A stretch of DNA of 64,000 bases from Deltaproteobacteria bacterium (GCA_016219175.1 JACRCD010000025.1:105545-169544); one strand, 5' to 3'. Shown: positions 45,150 through 57,706, counted from the first letter of the stretch. A program made the numbers and translations. Notes: a model not told the origin generated them from the sequence alone.

Positions 45150-46264
45150 GAAATAAACTCAATCACCCTATCATGAAACAATGGTCTGAACTCCCTGATA
45201 CGATTATTTTCACGGGAGGGATGAACCCGGTTTGTCATGAGCACCATCACCAGTTCCCGCTGCGGATCTATCCAGAAAGAGGTTCCGGTAAAACCAAGAT
45301 GACCAACGCTTGCAGGGTTAATATATTTTCCTGCCGATGACCCTGTCGGCGATGGGGTATCAAAACCGAGCGCCCAGGTGCTTTGCTGCACAATATCCTG
45401 GCGCGTAAAAAATTGTTTAAGCAGCTCGGCTGAAAAGTTTGGATGGTGCGCTCTGTTCTGCCAAATTTCCAGCAGAAACGAGGCCAGATAAAGCACACTG
45501 TCGATTGCGCCAAAAAGTCCCGCCTGACCCGATACGCCCCCGACGGCATAGGCGTTATCGTCATGAACTTCACCGGACAGAATCCTTTTTCTCCAGGGGC
45601 AATTTTCCGTGGCCGCAAAATATTTTTTGTTTTTCCGCAAAGGATTAAAAAGGATGTGATCCGCCAGCCCCAGAGGAGATGTCACTTTTTCGGCGACATA
45701 GATATCTAACGGCAGACCCGATTTTAGTTCAATAACCATACCCAACAAAATAAATCCCAGATCACTGTAAAGAGCTGTCGTGCCTGTTGGATAGACAAGG
45801 TTGTCTTCTAAGATTAAGTCCAGAAGCACTTTCTTCCTCTCTTTTTCGGCACGGAGCATGAGTTTTTTAAAAAAAGGTCGATGCGCGGCAAGACCTGAGC
45901 AATGGTTAAGGAGATGTCTGAGGGTAATCTTTTTTTTATCCGCGGGGATTTTTCTAAGCAGAAGTGAGGACAGGTTTTCATCCAGCTCTATTTTTCCTTC
46001 AGTGAGAAGGCAGAGAAGAGCAAGGGTTGTGGCAAAAGGTTTTGTTAGTGAGGCAAGATCGAAAAAGGTATTTTTATGCATCTTTTCTTTCCAGGGAAGA
46101 AAAGATGCATAACCCCACGCCGCGGAAAATTTTTTTTCCCGCGGACCACATTTTAGCGAAATTCCAACCGCTGCTCCGGGGAAAACATGGGAGTTGATGG
46201 CATTTACGATAAGAGGATCAATGACTTTAGCTAAACCGGCCGAGAAAGAAAAGTCTTCCTTCAA
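45146..46264 (-). CDS. Serine hydrolase, beta-lactamase/transpeptidase-like family
   Basis: A 372-residue protein of the class C beta-lactamase/esterase family. The nucleophile motif is S-x-x-K in DLASLTKPFA (about residue 73), the second is Y-S-D in TALYSDLGF, and HLGFTGTS stands for the third (HTG-like) motif. No clear signal peptide is present, which argues for a cytoplasmic esterase or peptidase. The start is TTG, overlapping the mreB stop as TTGA, so translation is coupled to mreB. A cell-wall-recycling role would fit the neighbour but is inference. Confidence 0.85.
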   Translation of the reverse strand: MKEDFSFSAGLAKVIDPLIVNAINSHVFPGAAVGISLKCGPREKKFSAAWGYASFLPWKEKMHKNTFFDLASLTKPFATTLALLCLLTEGKIELDENLSSLLLRKIPADKKKITLRHLLNHCSGLAAHRPFFKKLMLRAEKERKKVLLDLILEDNLVYPTGTTALYSDLGFILLGMVIELKSGLPLDIYVAEKVTSPLGLADHILFNPLRKNKKYFAATENCPWRKRILSGEVHDDNAYAVGGVSGQAGLFGAIDSVLYLASFLLEIWQNRAHHPNFSAELLKQFFTRQDIVQQSTWALGFDTPSPTGSSAGKYINPASVGHLGFTGTSFWIDPQRELVMVLMTNRVHPSRENNRIREFRPLFHDRVIEFIS

Positions 46265-47286
46265 TTAATGAAAACCTTTTTGTAGTCATGTAGTTTTTCC
46301 AGAGCAATGCCACTCCCCATCACAATGGAAAGAAGAGGTTCATCCGTCAGATGGCAGGCAATTTTTGTTTCGTTTTCTATCAGGGTATTTAAACCGCGCA
46401 GCAGCGAGCCACCTCCTGCCATGTAGATTCCCTCTTCATAAATATCCGTTACCAGATCGGCAGGTGTTTTTTCCAAAGCCCTTCGGACAGATTCAACAAT
46501 GGCATTTACCGGCTCTTTTATGGCCATTCTTATCTCTTCAGGGGTAAGAACAACCTCTTTCGGTGTGCTGGTGGCAACGTCTTTGCCAACAAGACTGTAT
46601 GGCTGCAAAAGGGGAAGATCAACAGCGGAAGCAGCCTCGATTTTACATTTTTCCGCGCTGTTTTCTCCTATATAAACCTTATGCTTATTAAAAAGATGCC
46701 GTATAATAGACTCATTCAATTCATCTCCGGCAACCCGCAATGATTCGCAATAGGCAACTGACGACATGGTGATCACGGCAACCTCCGTGGTGCCGCCGCC
46801 AATGTCAATGATCATCCGTCCCTTGTTTTCGCTTATATCAAGCCCGGCGCCAATTGCCGCGGCCATTGGTTCTTCAAGCAGATGCACCGTTCCGCAACCA
46901 ACCTCTTCAGCTGCCTCTATAACAGCCTTTTTTTCAACCTGGGTAATGCCGGTTGGTACACAGATGACAACCTTCGGTTTAAAAAACCGATTCATTTTTT
47001 GAATTTTAAGAAAAAAATTTCTTATCATCGCCTGGGTTATAACAAAATCAGCAATCACCCCGTCTTTTAACGGGCGAACGGCACTGATATGCTGTGGTGT
47101 TCTTCCCAAATATTTTTTAGCTTCCTTTCCCACGGCAAGAACTTCTTTTGAGTAGGTATTATAGGCAACAACAGAAGGTTCATTAAGAACCACGCCTACA
47201 CCTTTTAAATAAATAAGTGTGTTGGCTGTTCCGAGATCCATTGCCATGTTTTTTGAGAAAAAAGAGGGTAATTTAAAAATACTCAT
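46261..47286 (-). CDS. mreB: Rod-shape-determining protein MreB
   Basis: A 341-residue bacterial actin. Phosphate 1 is MDLGTANTLIYLKG and phosphate 2 IIDIGGGTTEVAVI, with the adenosine motif in YMAGGGSLLRGL. VVICVPTGITQVEKKAV and LLEEPMAAAIGAGLDI are canonical. The N-terminal KLPSFFSK could be membrane binding. It polymerises under the inner membrane and guides wall elongation. mreC, mreD and rodA do not follow; instead a serine hydrolase and, upstream, a GAF protein are coupled to it by 4-base overlaps. This could be a second MreB paralogue with a special role. Confidence 0.95.
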   Translation of the reverse strand: MSIFKLPSFFSKNMAMDLGTANTLIYLKGVGVVLNEPSVVAYNTYSKEVLAVGKEAKKYLGRTPQHISAVRPLKDGVIADFVITQAMIRNFFLKIQKMNRFFKPKVVICVPTGITQVEKKAVIEAAEEVGCGTVHLLEEPMAAAIGAGLDISENKGRMIIDIGGGTTEVAVITMSSVAYCESLRVAGDELNESIIRHLFNKHKVYIGENSAEKCKIEAASAVDLPLLQPYSLVGKDVATSTPKEVVLTPEEIRMAIKEPVNAIVESVRRALEKTPADLVTDIYEEGIYMAGGGSLLRGLNTLIENETKIACHLTDEPLLSIVMGSGIALEKLHDYKKVFIN

Positions 47287-48215
47287 TTTTTATTGATATA
47301 CTCCTGAAAAAAAAGGTTACCTATATAACTTATATATTTTTTTTCTTTAACGAGCCATTTTTCATTTATTTTTTTTACAAATGCTAATGTTGCTATATTT
47401 TTGCTATCTATACAACGAGTAGGAAAACCTAAAAAATTGGTAAATTTTCCAAATGGTTCATTCTTATAAAGAATAAAAGATTTGTCGTTTTTATTTATTT
47501 TTTCTAAAAACAGTTCTTTTTTATTTTTTATAACCAATCCTGCTAAACCATACTTATCAAGATAATCGTATGGAAATTCTTCAAAGTATTTTTTTTCATT
47601 TACGTTATAGGCACAATATATAACATCTTCTTCAATTATAACTATGGCAATTTCCAATTGCACCATTTCAATAAGTAAATTTAAAAATTTTCTCACAAAA
47701 TCATTTTTATTTGTTGTGTTAACAATTAGTTCATTCGTATTCATTGATAATGAAAGAATATGTTCTAAAACTACTTTTTCACTTATTTCTTTTTCTGCCT
47801 TCATAATTGCTACGAGGACATGAGCCATCTGTTTCAATATTTTTTCTTTTTCTTCAGTAAAAACATAACTTTTTTTACTATCGATACAGAGAACCCCGTA
47901 TTTTTCCGGCAACGGAATAGCTATCAATGATTTAATATCTTCATCTTTTTCATAAAATTTGAGTGTCGTTGCGTCCCTTTTGTCGAAATATGTTGCTAAA
48001 ACAGACTTCTGTTCCCTAAAAACCCAGCCAATAATACCCTCTCCACTCAATACCTTACAATTTTTTTTTATATTCTTCCCTAACGAATAAAAAAAATAAA
48101 GATCTAGGGTGTCCCCATCTCTTTCGCCAGCTAAAAAAAGAGTGGTGGTATATGTCTCCATGATATTGCTGATAAGCTCTATGAATTCTATTATTCGAGC
48201 GTTCGTTTTCAGCAC
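47283..48215 (-). CDS. AT-rich GAF-domain protein
   Basis: A 310-residue protein with a GAF fold at about residues 15-140: EGIIGWVFREQKSVLATYFD, then LKSLIAIPLPEKYGVLCIDSKKSYVFTEEKEKILKQMA. A second GAF-like half runs from about 145 to 305. No kinase, cyclase or DNA-binding output is visible. The start is GTG with no good ribosome site, so it is uncertain. The gene is far more AT-rich than its neighbours, with heavy use of AAA, ATT and TTT codons. The stop overlaps mreB (ATGA), so a sensory role on MreB or its operon is possible. Confidence 0.75.
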   Translation of the reverse strand: MLKTNARIIEFIELISNIMETYTTTLFLAGERDGDTLDLYFFYSLGKNIKKNCKVLSGEGIIGWVFREQKSVLATYFDKRDATTLKFYEKDEDIKSLIAIPLPEKYGVLCIDSKKSYVFTEEKEKILKQMAHVLVAIMKAEKEISEKVVLEHILSLSMNTNELIVNTTNKNDFVRKFLNLLIEMVQLEIAIVIIEEDVIYCAYNVNEKKYFEEFPYDYLDKYGLAGLVIKNKKELFLEKINKNDKSFILYKNEPFGKFTNFLGFPTRCIDSKNIATLAFVKKINEKWLVKEKKYISYIGNLFFQEYINKK

Positions 48216-48595
48216 AATAAATATACTTTTAACATATTAATATTATTAATATTATTTAATAAAGGTAAGAAAAGATTGTTTTACTATTATTATTGAATTT
48301 TTTTGGTTTTTAAACTAGTATTTTACGAGTATTTTTTTTGGTTTTTTTCACCTTTTCAGGAGGATGTTGATTTTATTATTGATAACATGTTGAAAACTTT
48401 TTTCCCTCTTTTTTTCCACTTTTATTAAAATAATCACTCTAAAAAAAAACCTATTAAAATAATATATTTATAACTGTTTTTAACAAAGTAACACTCTAAA
48501 TAATAATAAAGTTAATTTAATATTTATTTTATTTATACTTCCCCTGTTGAAGGTCATATTCATTACACGCAAAAAAAACAAAAAAGGATTTTGTC
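48216..48595. other. oriC: Candidate replication origin (AT-rich divergent region upstream of dnaN)
   Basis: This 380-base region is extremely AT-rich with runs such as TATTATTAATATTATT. It separates the leftward GAF-mreB genes from rightward dnaN-gyrB-gyrA. Near-matches to DnaA boxes are TTTTCCACT at 48412-48420 and TTTTCAACA on the minus strand at 48396-48388; no perfect TTATCCACA was found. Position beside dnaN and gyrase is typical of origins. dnaA is not adjacent, so this could instead be only a promoter region. Confidence 0.4.
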
Positions 48596-49726
48596 ATGCC
48601 GTTAGTTCTTAATATAGCCCGAGAAGATTTTTTAAGCGCCCTTTCCTCCATGCAGAGTGTCACCGGAAAATCGGGGACCATAGCCATTCTTGCCAATATA
48701 CTTCTCCGTAGCCAGAATGATTTGCTGGAATTAACAGGAACCGACCTTGAGATTGGCATTCGTAAGACAATGCCGGCAGAGATTCTTTCTCAAGGATCCA
48801 TAACACTCCCTGCCAAAAAACTTTTCGAAATAGTAAGGGAATCAACATCGGACCATATCCATATTGAAGAAAGGGATAACTACTGGGTAAAAATAAAAGC
48901 AGACTCCAGCGATTATAATCTGGCGGGAATGGCAAGTGAAGATTTTCCCTCTTTTCCTGAGTATAAAGAGGAATCTCTTATTGAAGTTGAGGCTGAAGAT
49001 CTGAAAGATATCATAGAAAAGACAATTTTTTCCGTTGCCCCTGATAATGAAAGTAATTTTACCCTAACCGGGGTGCTGATTGAGAAAGAAACAAAAGATG
49101 ATAAAAATTATATTCGTATGGTATCTTCAGACGGACATAGACTTTCTCTTATGAAGAAAGAGGTTAATGGTGATATATCAAAATTCAACATTGATAAGAC
49201 CACAATTATTCCTCGAAAAGGGGTTCAGGAAATAAAAAAATTCTGTGAAAATTATAAAAATATTTTAGTAGGATTCGAAGAAAAACAGGCGGTTATAAAG
49301 AATGATCATTCTATTCTTATTATCCGTCTCATGAACGGTGATTTTCCGGACTTCAGAAATCTTCTGCAGGTAATAAACAAAGAAAAATTTATTGAAATAA
49401 AAAGAACCGTTCTTCTCAATTCCATGAAGAGAATGAATATTTTTACCGAAGACAGATTTAATGTCGTCAAATGCTATATCGAAAATAATGAAATGACCTT
49501 AAGCTCACAAAGCATGGATTTGGGCAATGCTAAGGAAATTCATCCTGTTATTTATCAACAGGAACCCATAAAACTCGGTTTTAATGGTAAATATTTTATA
49601 GATACCCTGCAAGTTATGACCAGTGAAACAGTGAAAATTTTTATTTCGGGAAAGGACAGACCTTGTCTTATCTATTCGGAAAATGAACCAAACTTTATAA
49701 GCGTTATCATGCCGATGGAAATTTAA
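48596..49726 (+). CDS. dnaN: DNA polymerase III beta subunit (sliding clamp)
   Basis: A 376-residue clamp. Three repeated domains are evident, beginning NIAREDFLSALSSMQSVTGK. Typical segments are FEIVRESTSDHIHIEE, VSSDGHRLSLMKKE and, at the end, VLIYSEN-like CLIYSENEPNFISVIMPM. It encircles DNA and tethers polymerases and mismatch-repair proteins. AAAAGGA lies eight bases before the ATG. Its AT content is higher than most genes in the window, continuing the local composition dip. Confidence 0.97.
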   Translation: MPLVLNIAREDFLSALSSMQSVTGKSGTIAILANILLRSQNDLLELTGTDLEIGIRKTMPAEILSQGSITLPAKKLFEIVRESTSDHIHIEERDNYWVKIKADSSDYNLAGMASEDFPSFPEYKEESLIEVEAEDLKDIIEKTIFSVAPDNESNFTLTGVLIEKETKDDKNYIRMVSSDGHRLSLMKKEVNGDISKFNIDKTTIIPRKGVQEIKKFCENYKNILVGFEEKQAVIKNDHSILIIRLMNGDFPDFRNLLQVINKEKFIEIKRTVLLNSMKRMNIFTEDRFNVVKCYIENNEMTLSSQSMDLGNAKEIHPVIYQQEPIKLGFNGKYFIDTLQVMTSETVKIFISGKDRPCLIYSENEPNFISVIMPMEI

Positions 49727-49778
49727 GATTATTAAATAGTTATCTGCTTTGATTCTATTAATCATAATAAGATAATAA

Positions 49779-52187
<2,409 letters not shown>

Positions 52188-52264
52188 TGGCTGGCTGATC
52201 AACTCTCTCCGCCGCAAAGCAAAACAACAAAATCGGATGAATAATCCAATTAGCGATAAATATT

Positions 52265-54745
52265 ATGAATGAAAACGAGGAAGTAACAATAGCAACTGTT
52301 TCCATCGAGAAAGAGCTGAAAAAATCCTATCTCGATTATGCCATGAGCGTCATTATCGGCAGAGCCCTGCCCGACGTGCGCGACGGCCTGAAACCGGTGC
52401 ATCGCCGGTCCCTTTTTGCCATGCGGGAACTGAACAATTACCATAACCGGCCCTATCTGAAATCCGCCAGGATTGTCGGTGATATTATTGGTAAATTTCA
52501 TCCCCATGGTGATACCGCCGCCTATGATACCATTGTCAGGATGGCCCAGGATTTTTCCATGCGCTATCCCCTGGTGGACGGTCAGGGCAACTTCGGTTCC
52601 GTGGACGGAGATTCGCCGGCGGCCATGCGCTACACCGAGGCCAGGATGACGAAACTGGACCAGGAAATCATCGCCGATCTGGAGAAAGAAACGGTAGATT
52701 TTGTGCCGAACTATGATAATTCACTGAGCGAACCTGTTGTTTTTCCAACAAAAATACCTAACCTGCTGATCAACGGCTCCGCCGGCATCGCCGTCGGCAT
52801 GGCCACCAATATTCCACCCCATAATTTAAACGAGATCATGGATGGCGTCGTCGCCCTGATCGACGACCCGCATATTACGGTAAACGGCCTGATGGCGCAT
52901 GTCTCCGGTCCCGATTTCCCCACCGGCGGCTTCATCTGCGGCCGGGCCGGCATCCGGGAGGCCTATGAAACGGGCCGCGGGTCTGTTCTGATGCGAGCCA
53001 GAAGCCACATTGAAAAAAGCAAAAAAATAAACCGCGAGTCGATCATCATCACCGAAATTCCCTATCAGCAGAATAAGGCGCGGCTGGTGGAAAAGATCGC
53101 CCTGCTGATCAAGGAAAAAAGGATTGAATCAATCGGCGAGATTCGCGACGAATCAGACCGCCACGGCATGCGGATTGTGCTGGAGCTGAAAAAAGATGAA
53201 ATTGCCGATGTGGTGCTGAACCAGCTTTACAAGATGACGCCGCTGCAAAAGAGCTTCGGTATTATATTCCTGAGCATTGTTAATAATCGGCCGGAAGTGC
53301 TCAACCTGAAACAGATGCTCGACTATTTTCTGCAGCACCGCAAAAACGTGGTGTACCGGCGCACAGCGTTCGATCTGAAAAAAGCCGAGGCCCGAGCCCA
53401 TATCCTGGAAGGGCTGCAGGTGGCGCTTAACAATCTGGACGAGGTTGTGGCGCTGATCAGGGCCTCGGCTAATGCCCAGATAGCCCGCGAGCAGCTCATG
53501 GCGCGCTTTGTCCTTTCCGAGATCCAGGCCCAGTCCATCCTTGACATGCGGCTGCAGAAACTGACCGGACTGGAACGGGAAAAAATCATCGCTGAGTTGA
53601 CCGAACTGCTGGAAAAAATCGCGTGGTATAAAAAAATTATCAGCGATGAAACTCTGGTGATGAAGATCATCCGGGACGAATCCCTGGAAATCAAGGAGCA
53701 GTACGGTGATGAACGGCGTACGGAGATCATTGAAGCGCCTGATGAAATTCTGCCGGAAGATATGATTCAGACGGAGGACATGGTGGTCACCGTGACCCAC
53801 GGCGGCTATATCAAACGAAATTCAGTGGATCTGTATCGCTCCCAACGGCGCGGAGGCAAGGGCATCAAGGGCATTACCGCGGTGGAGGAGGACTTTGTCA
53901 ACAGCCTCTATCTCGCCTCAACCCATGATACCTTCCTCTTCTTTACCAATCATGGCAAGGTGTTCTGGCGCAAGGTGTATGAAATACCCCTGGCCAGCCG
54001 GATTGCCCGCGGCAAGGCCATTGTCAATCTGCTCGAGCTCTCCGAGGATGAGCGGGTTGCCGCTATTCTGCCGGTGTCGGGCTTTGACTGCAGCGCCAGT
54101 GAATGCTATGTGTTGATGGTCACCAAAAAAGGCATTATCAAAAAGACGGTGATCTCCGAATTTGCCCGGCCGATGCGCAAAGGCAAGATTGCCCTGACCA
54201 TCCGGGAAGACGATGAAATCATCAGTGCCGCCATAACGAACGGACAAAGTAGAATTTTGCTTGTCTCCCACAAGGGCATGGCGGTCCGTTTCAACGAGGA
54301 GGATGTGCGGGGCATGGGGCGTACCGCCTCCGGGGTGCGCGGCATCAATTTGGCCGAGAATGACCATGTGGTTGCCGCCGTGGTCATTGACAGCGATGAA
54401 TCCATTCTGGTTGTCACGGAAAACGGCTACGGCAAGCGCAGCCCGGTGGAAGAATACCGGCTGACCAGACGCGGCGGCAAGGGCGTCTATGCCATCAAAC
54501 CCAGCGAACGGAACGGCAACATCGTCGGCGCCTGCCAGATTACCAAGGAGGATGAGATTATGCTCATCACCGATCGCGGCAAGATTATCCGCATGGATAT
54601 GAGCGCGATGCGGGTCATCGGCCGGGCCACTCAAGGGGTGACGCTCATTAATCTGGAACCAGGAGAAAAGGTGGTGGCCCTGGACAGGGTCCCGGTTTCA
54701 GAAGAAAGTGATGTTGCCGGGGAAGAAACGGAAGACAGTATTTAA
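52265..54745 (+). CDS. gyrA: DNA gyrase subunit A
   Basis: The 826-residue DNA-cleaving subunit. [24 protein letters not shown] begins the winged-helix domain, and the catalytic Tyr is in [24 protein letters not shown] is the quinolone-determining region, with Asp, Thr and Ala at the usual variable positions. The C-terminal beta-pinwheel (from about residue 515) has six repeats, and the GyrA-box is QRRGGKG, which distinguishes it from ParC. The stop shares one base with the gpsA ATG (TAATG). Confidence 0.97.
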   Translation: MNENEEVTIATVSIEKELKKSYLDYAMSVIIGRALPDVRDGLKPVHRRSLFAMRELNNYHNRPYLKSARIVGDIIGKFHPHGDTAAYDTIVRMAQDFSMRYPLVDGQGNFGSVDGDSPAAMRYTEARMTKLDQEIIADLEKETVDFVPNYDNSLSEPVVFPTKIPNLLINGSAGIAVGMATNIPPHNLNEIMDGVVALIDDPHITVNGLMAHVSGPDFPTGGFICGRAGIREAYETGRGSVLMRARSHIEKSKKINRESIIITEIPYQQNKARLVEKIALLIKEKRIESIGEIRDESDRHGMRIVLELKKDEIADVVLNQLYKMTPLQKSFGIIFLSIVNNRPEVLNLKQMLDYFLQHRKNVVYRRTAFDLKKAEARAHILEGLQVALNNLDEVVALIRASANAQIAREQLMARFVLSEIQAQSILDMRLQKLTGLEREKIIAELTELLEKIAWYKKIISDETLVMKIIRDESLEIKEQYGDERRTEIIEAPDEILPEDMIQTEDMVVTVTHGGYIKRNSVDLYRSQRRGGKGIKGITAVEEDFVNSLYLASTHDTFLFFTNHGKVFWRKVYEIPLASRIARGKAIVNLLELSEDERVAAILPVSGFDCSASECYVLMVTKKGIIKKTVISEFARPMRKGKIALTIREDDEIISAAITNGQSRILLVSHKGMAVRFNEEDVRGMGRTASGVRGINLAENDHVVAAVVIDSDESILVVTENGYGKRSPVEEYRLTRRGGKGVYAIKPSERNGNIVGACQITKEDEIMLITDRGKIIRMDMSAMRVIGRATQGVTLINLEPGEKVVALDRVPVSEESDVAGEETEDSI

Positions 54746-55770
54746 TGTCCTTACCGCACAGACAATCCATAGCTGTAATCGGGGCGGGAAGTTGGGGTAC
54801 CGCCCTGGCAAAGCTTCTTGCCGAAAAGGGGTATGAGGTCCATTTATGGGCGCACCGGCCTGAGCATGTTGAAGCAATCAACAGAGATCGTGAAAATAAA
54901 AAGTATCTGCCGGGGTTTTTATTAAACAGCAAGGTAACAGCCTCCTCTGATTTGCGTGGCGTTGTCAGCGGCAAAACAGTAGTGCTCATGGTTGTCCCTT
55001 CCCACGTCTATCGCTCGGTGTTTCAAAGTCTCATTCCTTTTCTTGGCGAAAAATGCGTTATTGTTTCCGCCACCAAGGGTATTGAAAATGAGAGTTTGAT
55101 GACCATGAGTCAAATTATGCATGATGTGCTCGGCAAAAGCGGCAAAGCAGCAAAAATCGGCGTTTTGACCGGCCCCTCTTTTGCAAAAGAGGTAGCGGCA
55201 GGTATTCCAACCGCGGTTACCGTCGCCGCTAAGACGAAAAAACAGGCAGCGCTGATTCAGGATATTTTTTTTACCGAGAGATTCCGGGTTTATACCAGTA
55301 CGGATGTGATTGGTCAGGAACTTGGCGCCGCCTTAAAAAACATCGTTGCCATTGCCGCCGGGATCTGTGACGGGCTTGGCTATGGCACCAATACCAGAGC
55401 CGCCTTGATTACCAGGGGACTTGCCGAGATAACCCGTCTTGGGGTGAAGATGGGGGCAAACCCCCTGACCTTTTCCGGTCTGGGCGGGTTGGGAGATCTT
55501 GTGCTCACCTGCACCGGGGATTTGAGCAGAAACAGGACGGTTGGACTGAAACTTGGTCAGGGGAAAAAGCTGCAGGCTGTCCTTGCGGAGATGGAAATGG
55601 TGGCGGAAGGGGTGAAAACCACTCAATCCGCCTGGAAGCTGGCCAGGCGGGAAGGGGTTGATATGCCTATTCTCGAGCAGATCCATGAGGTTCTTTACCA
55701 TGATAAACCATGTCAGGAGGCCGTTATGTCCCTTTTGACAAGGGATCAGAAGGAGGAGATGGAGTTTTGA
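54745..55770 (+). CDS. gpsA: Glycerol-3-phosphate dehydrogenase [NAD(P)+]
   Basis: GpsA reduces dihydroxyacetone phosphate to sn-glycerol-3-phosphate for phospholipid synthesis. The 341 residues start with the dinucleotide-binding GAGSWGTALAKLLAEKG. SATKGIE, TGPSFAKEVAAGIPTAV, the catalytic Lys in GAALKNIVAIAAGI and GYGTNTRAALITRGLAE are the family signatures. Coupling to gyrA (TAATG) is a transcriptional convenience with no obvious functional link. Confidence 0.97.
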   Translation: MSLPHRQSIAVIGAGSWGTALAKLLAEKGYEVHLWAHRPEHVEAINRDRENKKYLPGFLLNSKVTASSDLRGVVSGKTVVLMVVPSHVYRSVFQSLIPFLGEKCVIVSATKGIENESLMTMSQIMHDVLGKSGKAAKIGVLTGPSFAKEVAAGIPTAVTVAAKTKKQAALIQDIFFTERFRVYTSTDVIGQELGAALKNIVAIAAGICDGLGYGTNTRAALITRGLAEITRLGVKMGANPLTFSGLGGLGDLVLTCTGDLSRNRTVGLKLGQGKKLQAVLAEMEMVAEGVKTTQSAWKLARREGVDMPILEQIHEVLYHDKPCQEAVMSLLTRDQKEEMEF

Positions 55771-55882
55771 AAAATGTATTATGTATTAAAAAATTCTCTT
55801 CTTCTTGTAAATATCAATTGAAGGCAAATAGTTATGTTGAATTCAATTGAGCCGCTTTGGTAGGTATTAAGGTTTAAGAAAA

Positions 55883-56932
55883 ATGGACCCGGAAAAGAAA
55901 ATAAAACTGACAAGCACGGTAAAAGCAGCCGGTTGAGCCGCCAAGCTGAGTCCAGGGGACCTGGACCAGATATTGTGCGGGCTGGATTTGCCGACCGATC
56001 CGAATTTGATTGTTGGCGCTGAGGGCTGTGATGATGCCGGAGTGTACAGGTTAAATGATGACTGCGCCTTAATCCAGACCTTGGATTTTTTCACGCCGAT
56101 TGTTGATGATCCCTACCGATTCGGACAGATCACGGCAGCCAACGCCTTAAGTGATGTCTATGCCATGGGGGGCAGACCTCTGCTTGCCATGAATATTGTA
56201 GCCTTTCCTTTGGGCGAGATGGACAAATCCGTTTTAAGGGATATTCTGCGCGGCGGTCTGGAGAAGATCAAGGAGGCCGGCGCTTTGCTGGTGGGCGGAC
56301 ACAGCATTGAGGACAGAGAACTCAAATATGGACTTTCCGTTACCGGCCTGGTGCACCCGGATCGGGTCATGCTTAATTCCGGGGCAAGGCCTGGCGACCA
56401 GCTTCTACTCACTAAACCGCTGGGTACGGGTATTTTATCCACGGCCATCAAGGGTGGACTTGCCGGTGAAGAGGTGGAAAAAGTGATAACGGAATGCATG
56501 ATCACCTTGAACCGCATTGCCGGAGAGGCCATGGCTGATGTCGGCGCCCATGGTTGCACGGACATTACCGGCTTCGGACTTATCGGCCATCTCTTTGAAT
56601 TAGCGCATGCTTCTAAGGTTTCCATCACGGTTAATACCGCTTCGGTTCCTCTTCTTCCCGGCACACTCTCCTTTGCCGCCATGGGCATCATTCCTGAAGG
56701 CGCCCATAAAAATAAAGAATTTTATAAGAAATGGGTAACAAACCATCTTCCCGAGCTTGATCCTCTGGAGATGATCCTTTACGACCCCCAGACATCCGGG
56801 GGCTTGCTGATCGCCGCTTCTCCCGAACAGGTCCGCCTGATCGCTGAAAAAATAAGTGCCACTTCATCCCAGCCCTGGGCTGTCATCGGCACGGTCGGTG
56901 CTGGTGAGGCCGGGAAAATAATTCTTGATTAA
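55883..56932 (+). CDS. selD: Selenophosphate synthase, selenocysteine-containing
   Basis: SelD makes selenophosphate from selenide and ATP, the selenium donor for Sec-tRNA and tRNA selenouridine. A conventional ORF call starts at 55973, but that misses the N-terminal catalytic loop. From the ATG at 55883 the frame reads MDPEKKIKLTSTVKAAG, then TGA at 55934-55936, then AAKLSPGDLDQIL. This matches the family motif A-x-G-(Cys/Sec)-A-x-K-L, so UGA encodes Sec18. The conserved Lys is K21, and GAEGCDDAGVY and DFFTPIVDDPYRFGQI follow. The total is 349 residues. AAGG is the only weak ribosome site. It follows gpsA by 112 bases. Confidence 0.92.
55946..55969 (+). promoter_or_regulatory. Bacterial SECIS-like hairpin in selD
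   Basis: Ten bases after the UGA begins CTG-A-GTCCAGG-GGA-CCTGGAC-CAG: an uninterrupted seven-base-pair stem extended by three more pairs across a bulged A. The apical loop centre lies about 22 bases from the UGA, the distance used by SelB-dependent elements in bacteria. Confidence 0.7.
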
Positions 56933-56944
56933 ATTTTTTTACTG

Positions 56945-56966
56945 CACCATTATTTTTATAATGGTG
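56945..56966. terminator. Hairpin after selD
   Basis: CACCATTAT-TTTT-ATAATGGTG is a perfect nine-base-pair hairpin 12 bases after the selD stop. A convincing T-run is missing on the plus strand (TAATTAAG follows), so termination efficiency is doubtful. Confidence 0.45.
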
Positions 56967-57031
56967 TAATTAAGAGCTTATCCCTTAAATAAACGTAATT
57001 AATTGTTTTGTTCTTGCCAGGGCGGATTTTT

Positions 57032-57048
57032 TGTCCTGAAAAACAGGA
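57032..57048. repeat. Small hairpin in the selD-lipoprotein gap
   Basis: GTCCTG-AAAAA-CAGGAC is a perfect six-base-pair hairpin. The 438-base gap 56933-57370 also holds the hairpin after selD, a weak inverted pair GTTAC/GTAAC at about 57163-57187, a possible 26-codon ORF at 57245 and the strong ribosome site of the lipoprotein gene. Nothing else was seen. Confidence 0.35.
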
Positions 57049-57244
57049 CTAGAGGGAAAAGCACTTTCCACAGAGGGTTTGGAAAAACGGTTTTGCTCCG
57101 ATATCAATTTGAATTAACTTGATTTTTTTATTTTTTTGTCACCTTGGCCTTCATTTTGCTTTGTTACTTGTTGAAACATACGTAACAGGGCTTTCTTGAA
57201 GGTCCGTTTTTCTCCTTATGAAATTTGTTAGGAGAAGATTTGCC

Positions 57245-57325
57245 GTGGAAGAGAAAAATTTGCAGCAAAAAGATGGTTGCTCTTATTTGCGTATGGAACG
57301 CCTTTTACGGCAGTTCAGCGGTTAA
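57245..57325 (+). CDS. Possible 26-residue ORF
   Basis: A GTG-start ORF (MEEKNLQQKDGCSYLRMERL...) with AGGAG ten bases upstream; an in-frame ATG at 57218 would add nine basic residues. It ends 45 bases before the small lipoprotein gene. No homologue is recognised and it may be chance. Confidence 0.25.
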   Translation: MEEKNLQQKDGCSYLRMERLLRQFSG

Positions 57326-57370
57326 TAAAAAAAGGAAGCTATTGAACTTAACCCACAAAGGAGGAAGGAT

Positions 57371-57583
57371 ATGAGAAAATTATTACCTTTACTGGCAGGG
57401 GCAGCAATGCTGGCAATGGTTGGCGTAACAGGTTGCGCCCAGAAGGCAGGAACATCCGGAGAGGCCCTCTATAAACGTATTCCGGGCAAAGAGCATAAAA
57501 CGATGTACCCGGACGGCCACAGGGGGAGTACGACTGGTTGTTATTATGTTGAAAAGGATGATGTTTATTTCTGTTCTCACTAA
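57371..57583 (+). CDS. Small lipoprotein
   Basis: A 70-residue protein with a clean lipoprotein signal peptide: RK, a hydrophobic core and lipobox VTGC (Cys22). The mature 49 residues contain YKRIPGKEHKTMYPDGHRG and end TGCYYVEKDDVYFCSH, with two further Cys that could pair. The strong ribosome site GGAGGAAGGA lies directly before the ATG. I recognise no family. It is convergent with the TIGR03790-like gene. Confidence 0.75.
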   Translation: MRKLLPLLAGAAMLAMVGVTGCAQKAGTSGEALYKRIPGKEHKTMYPDGHRGSTTGCYYVEKDDVYFCSH

Positions 57584-57706
57584 CGCAAGAGACATTTCGT
57601 TTAAGGGTCAGCAAATAAGCAGGAAAAGAGTTATTTTTGTAAAATAATCGATAAGTTTGGTTTTGTTTGATAGCTTCCTTTTTTATTATAAAATGCCTTT
57701 CCATCA

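Noticed and set aside
55973..56932. selD starting at 55973
   Set aside because: This start omits the catalytic loop; the upstream frame with a Sec UGA fits the family exactly.
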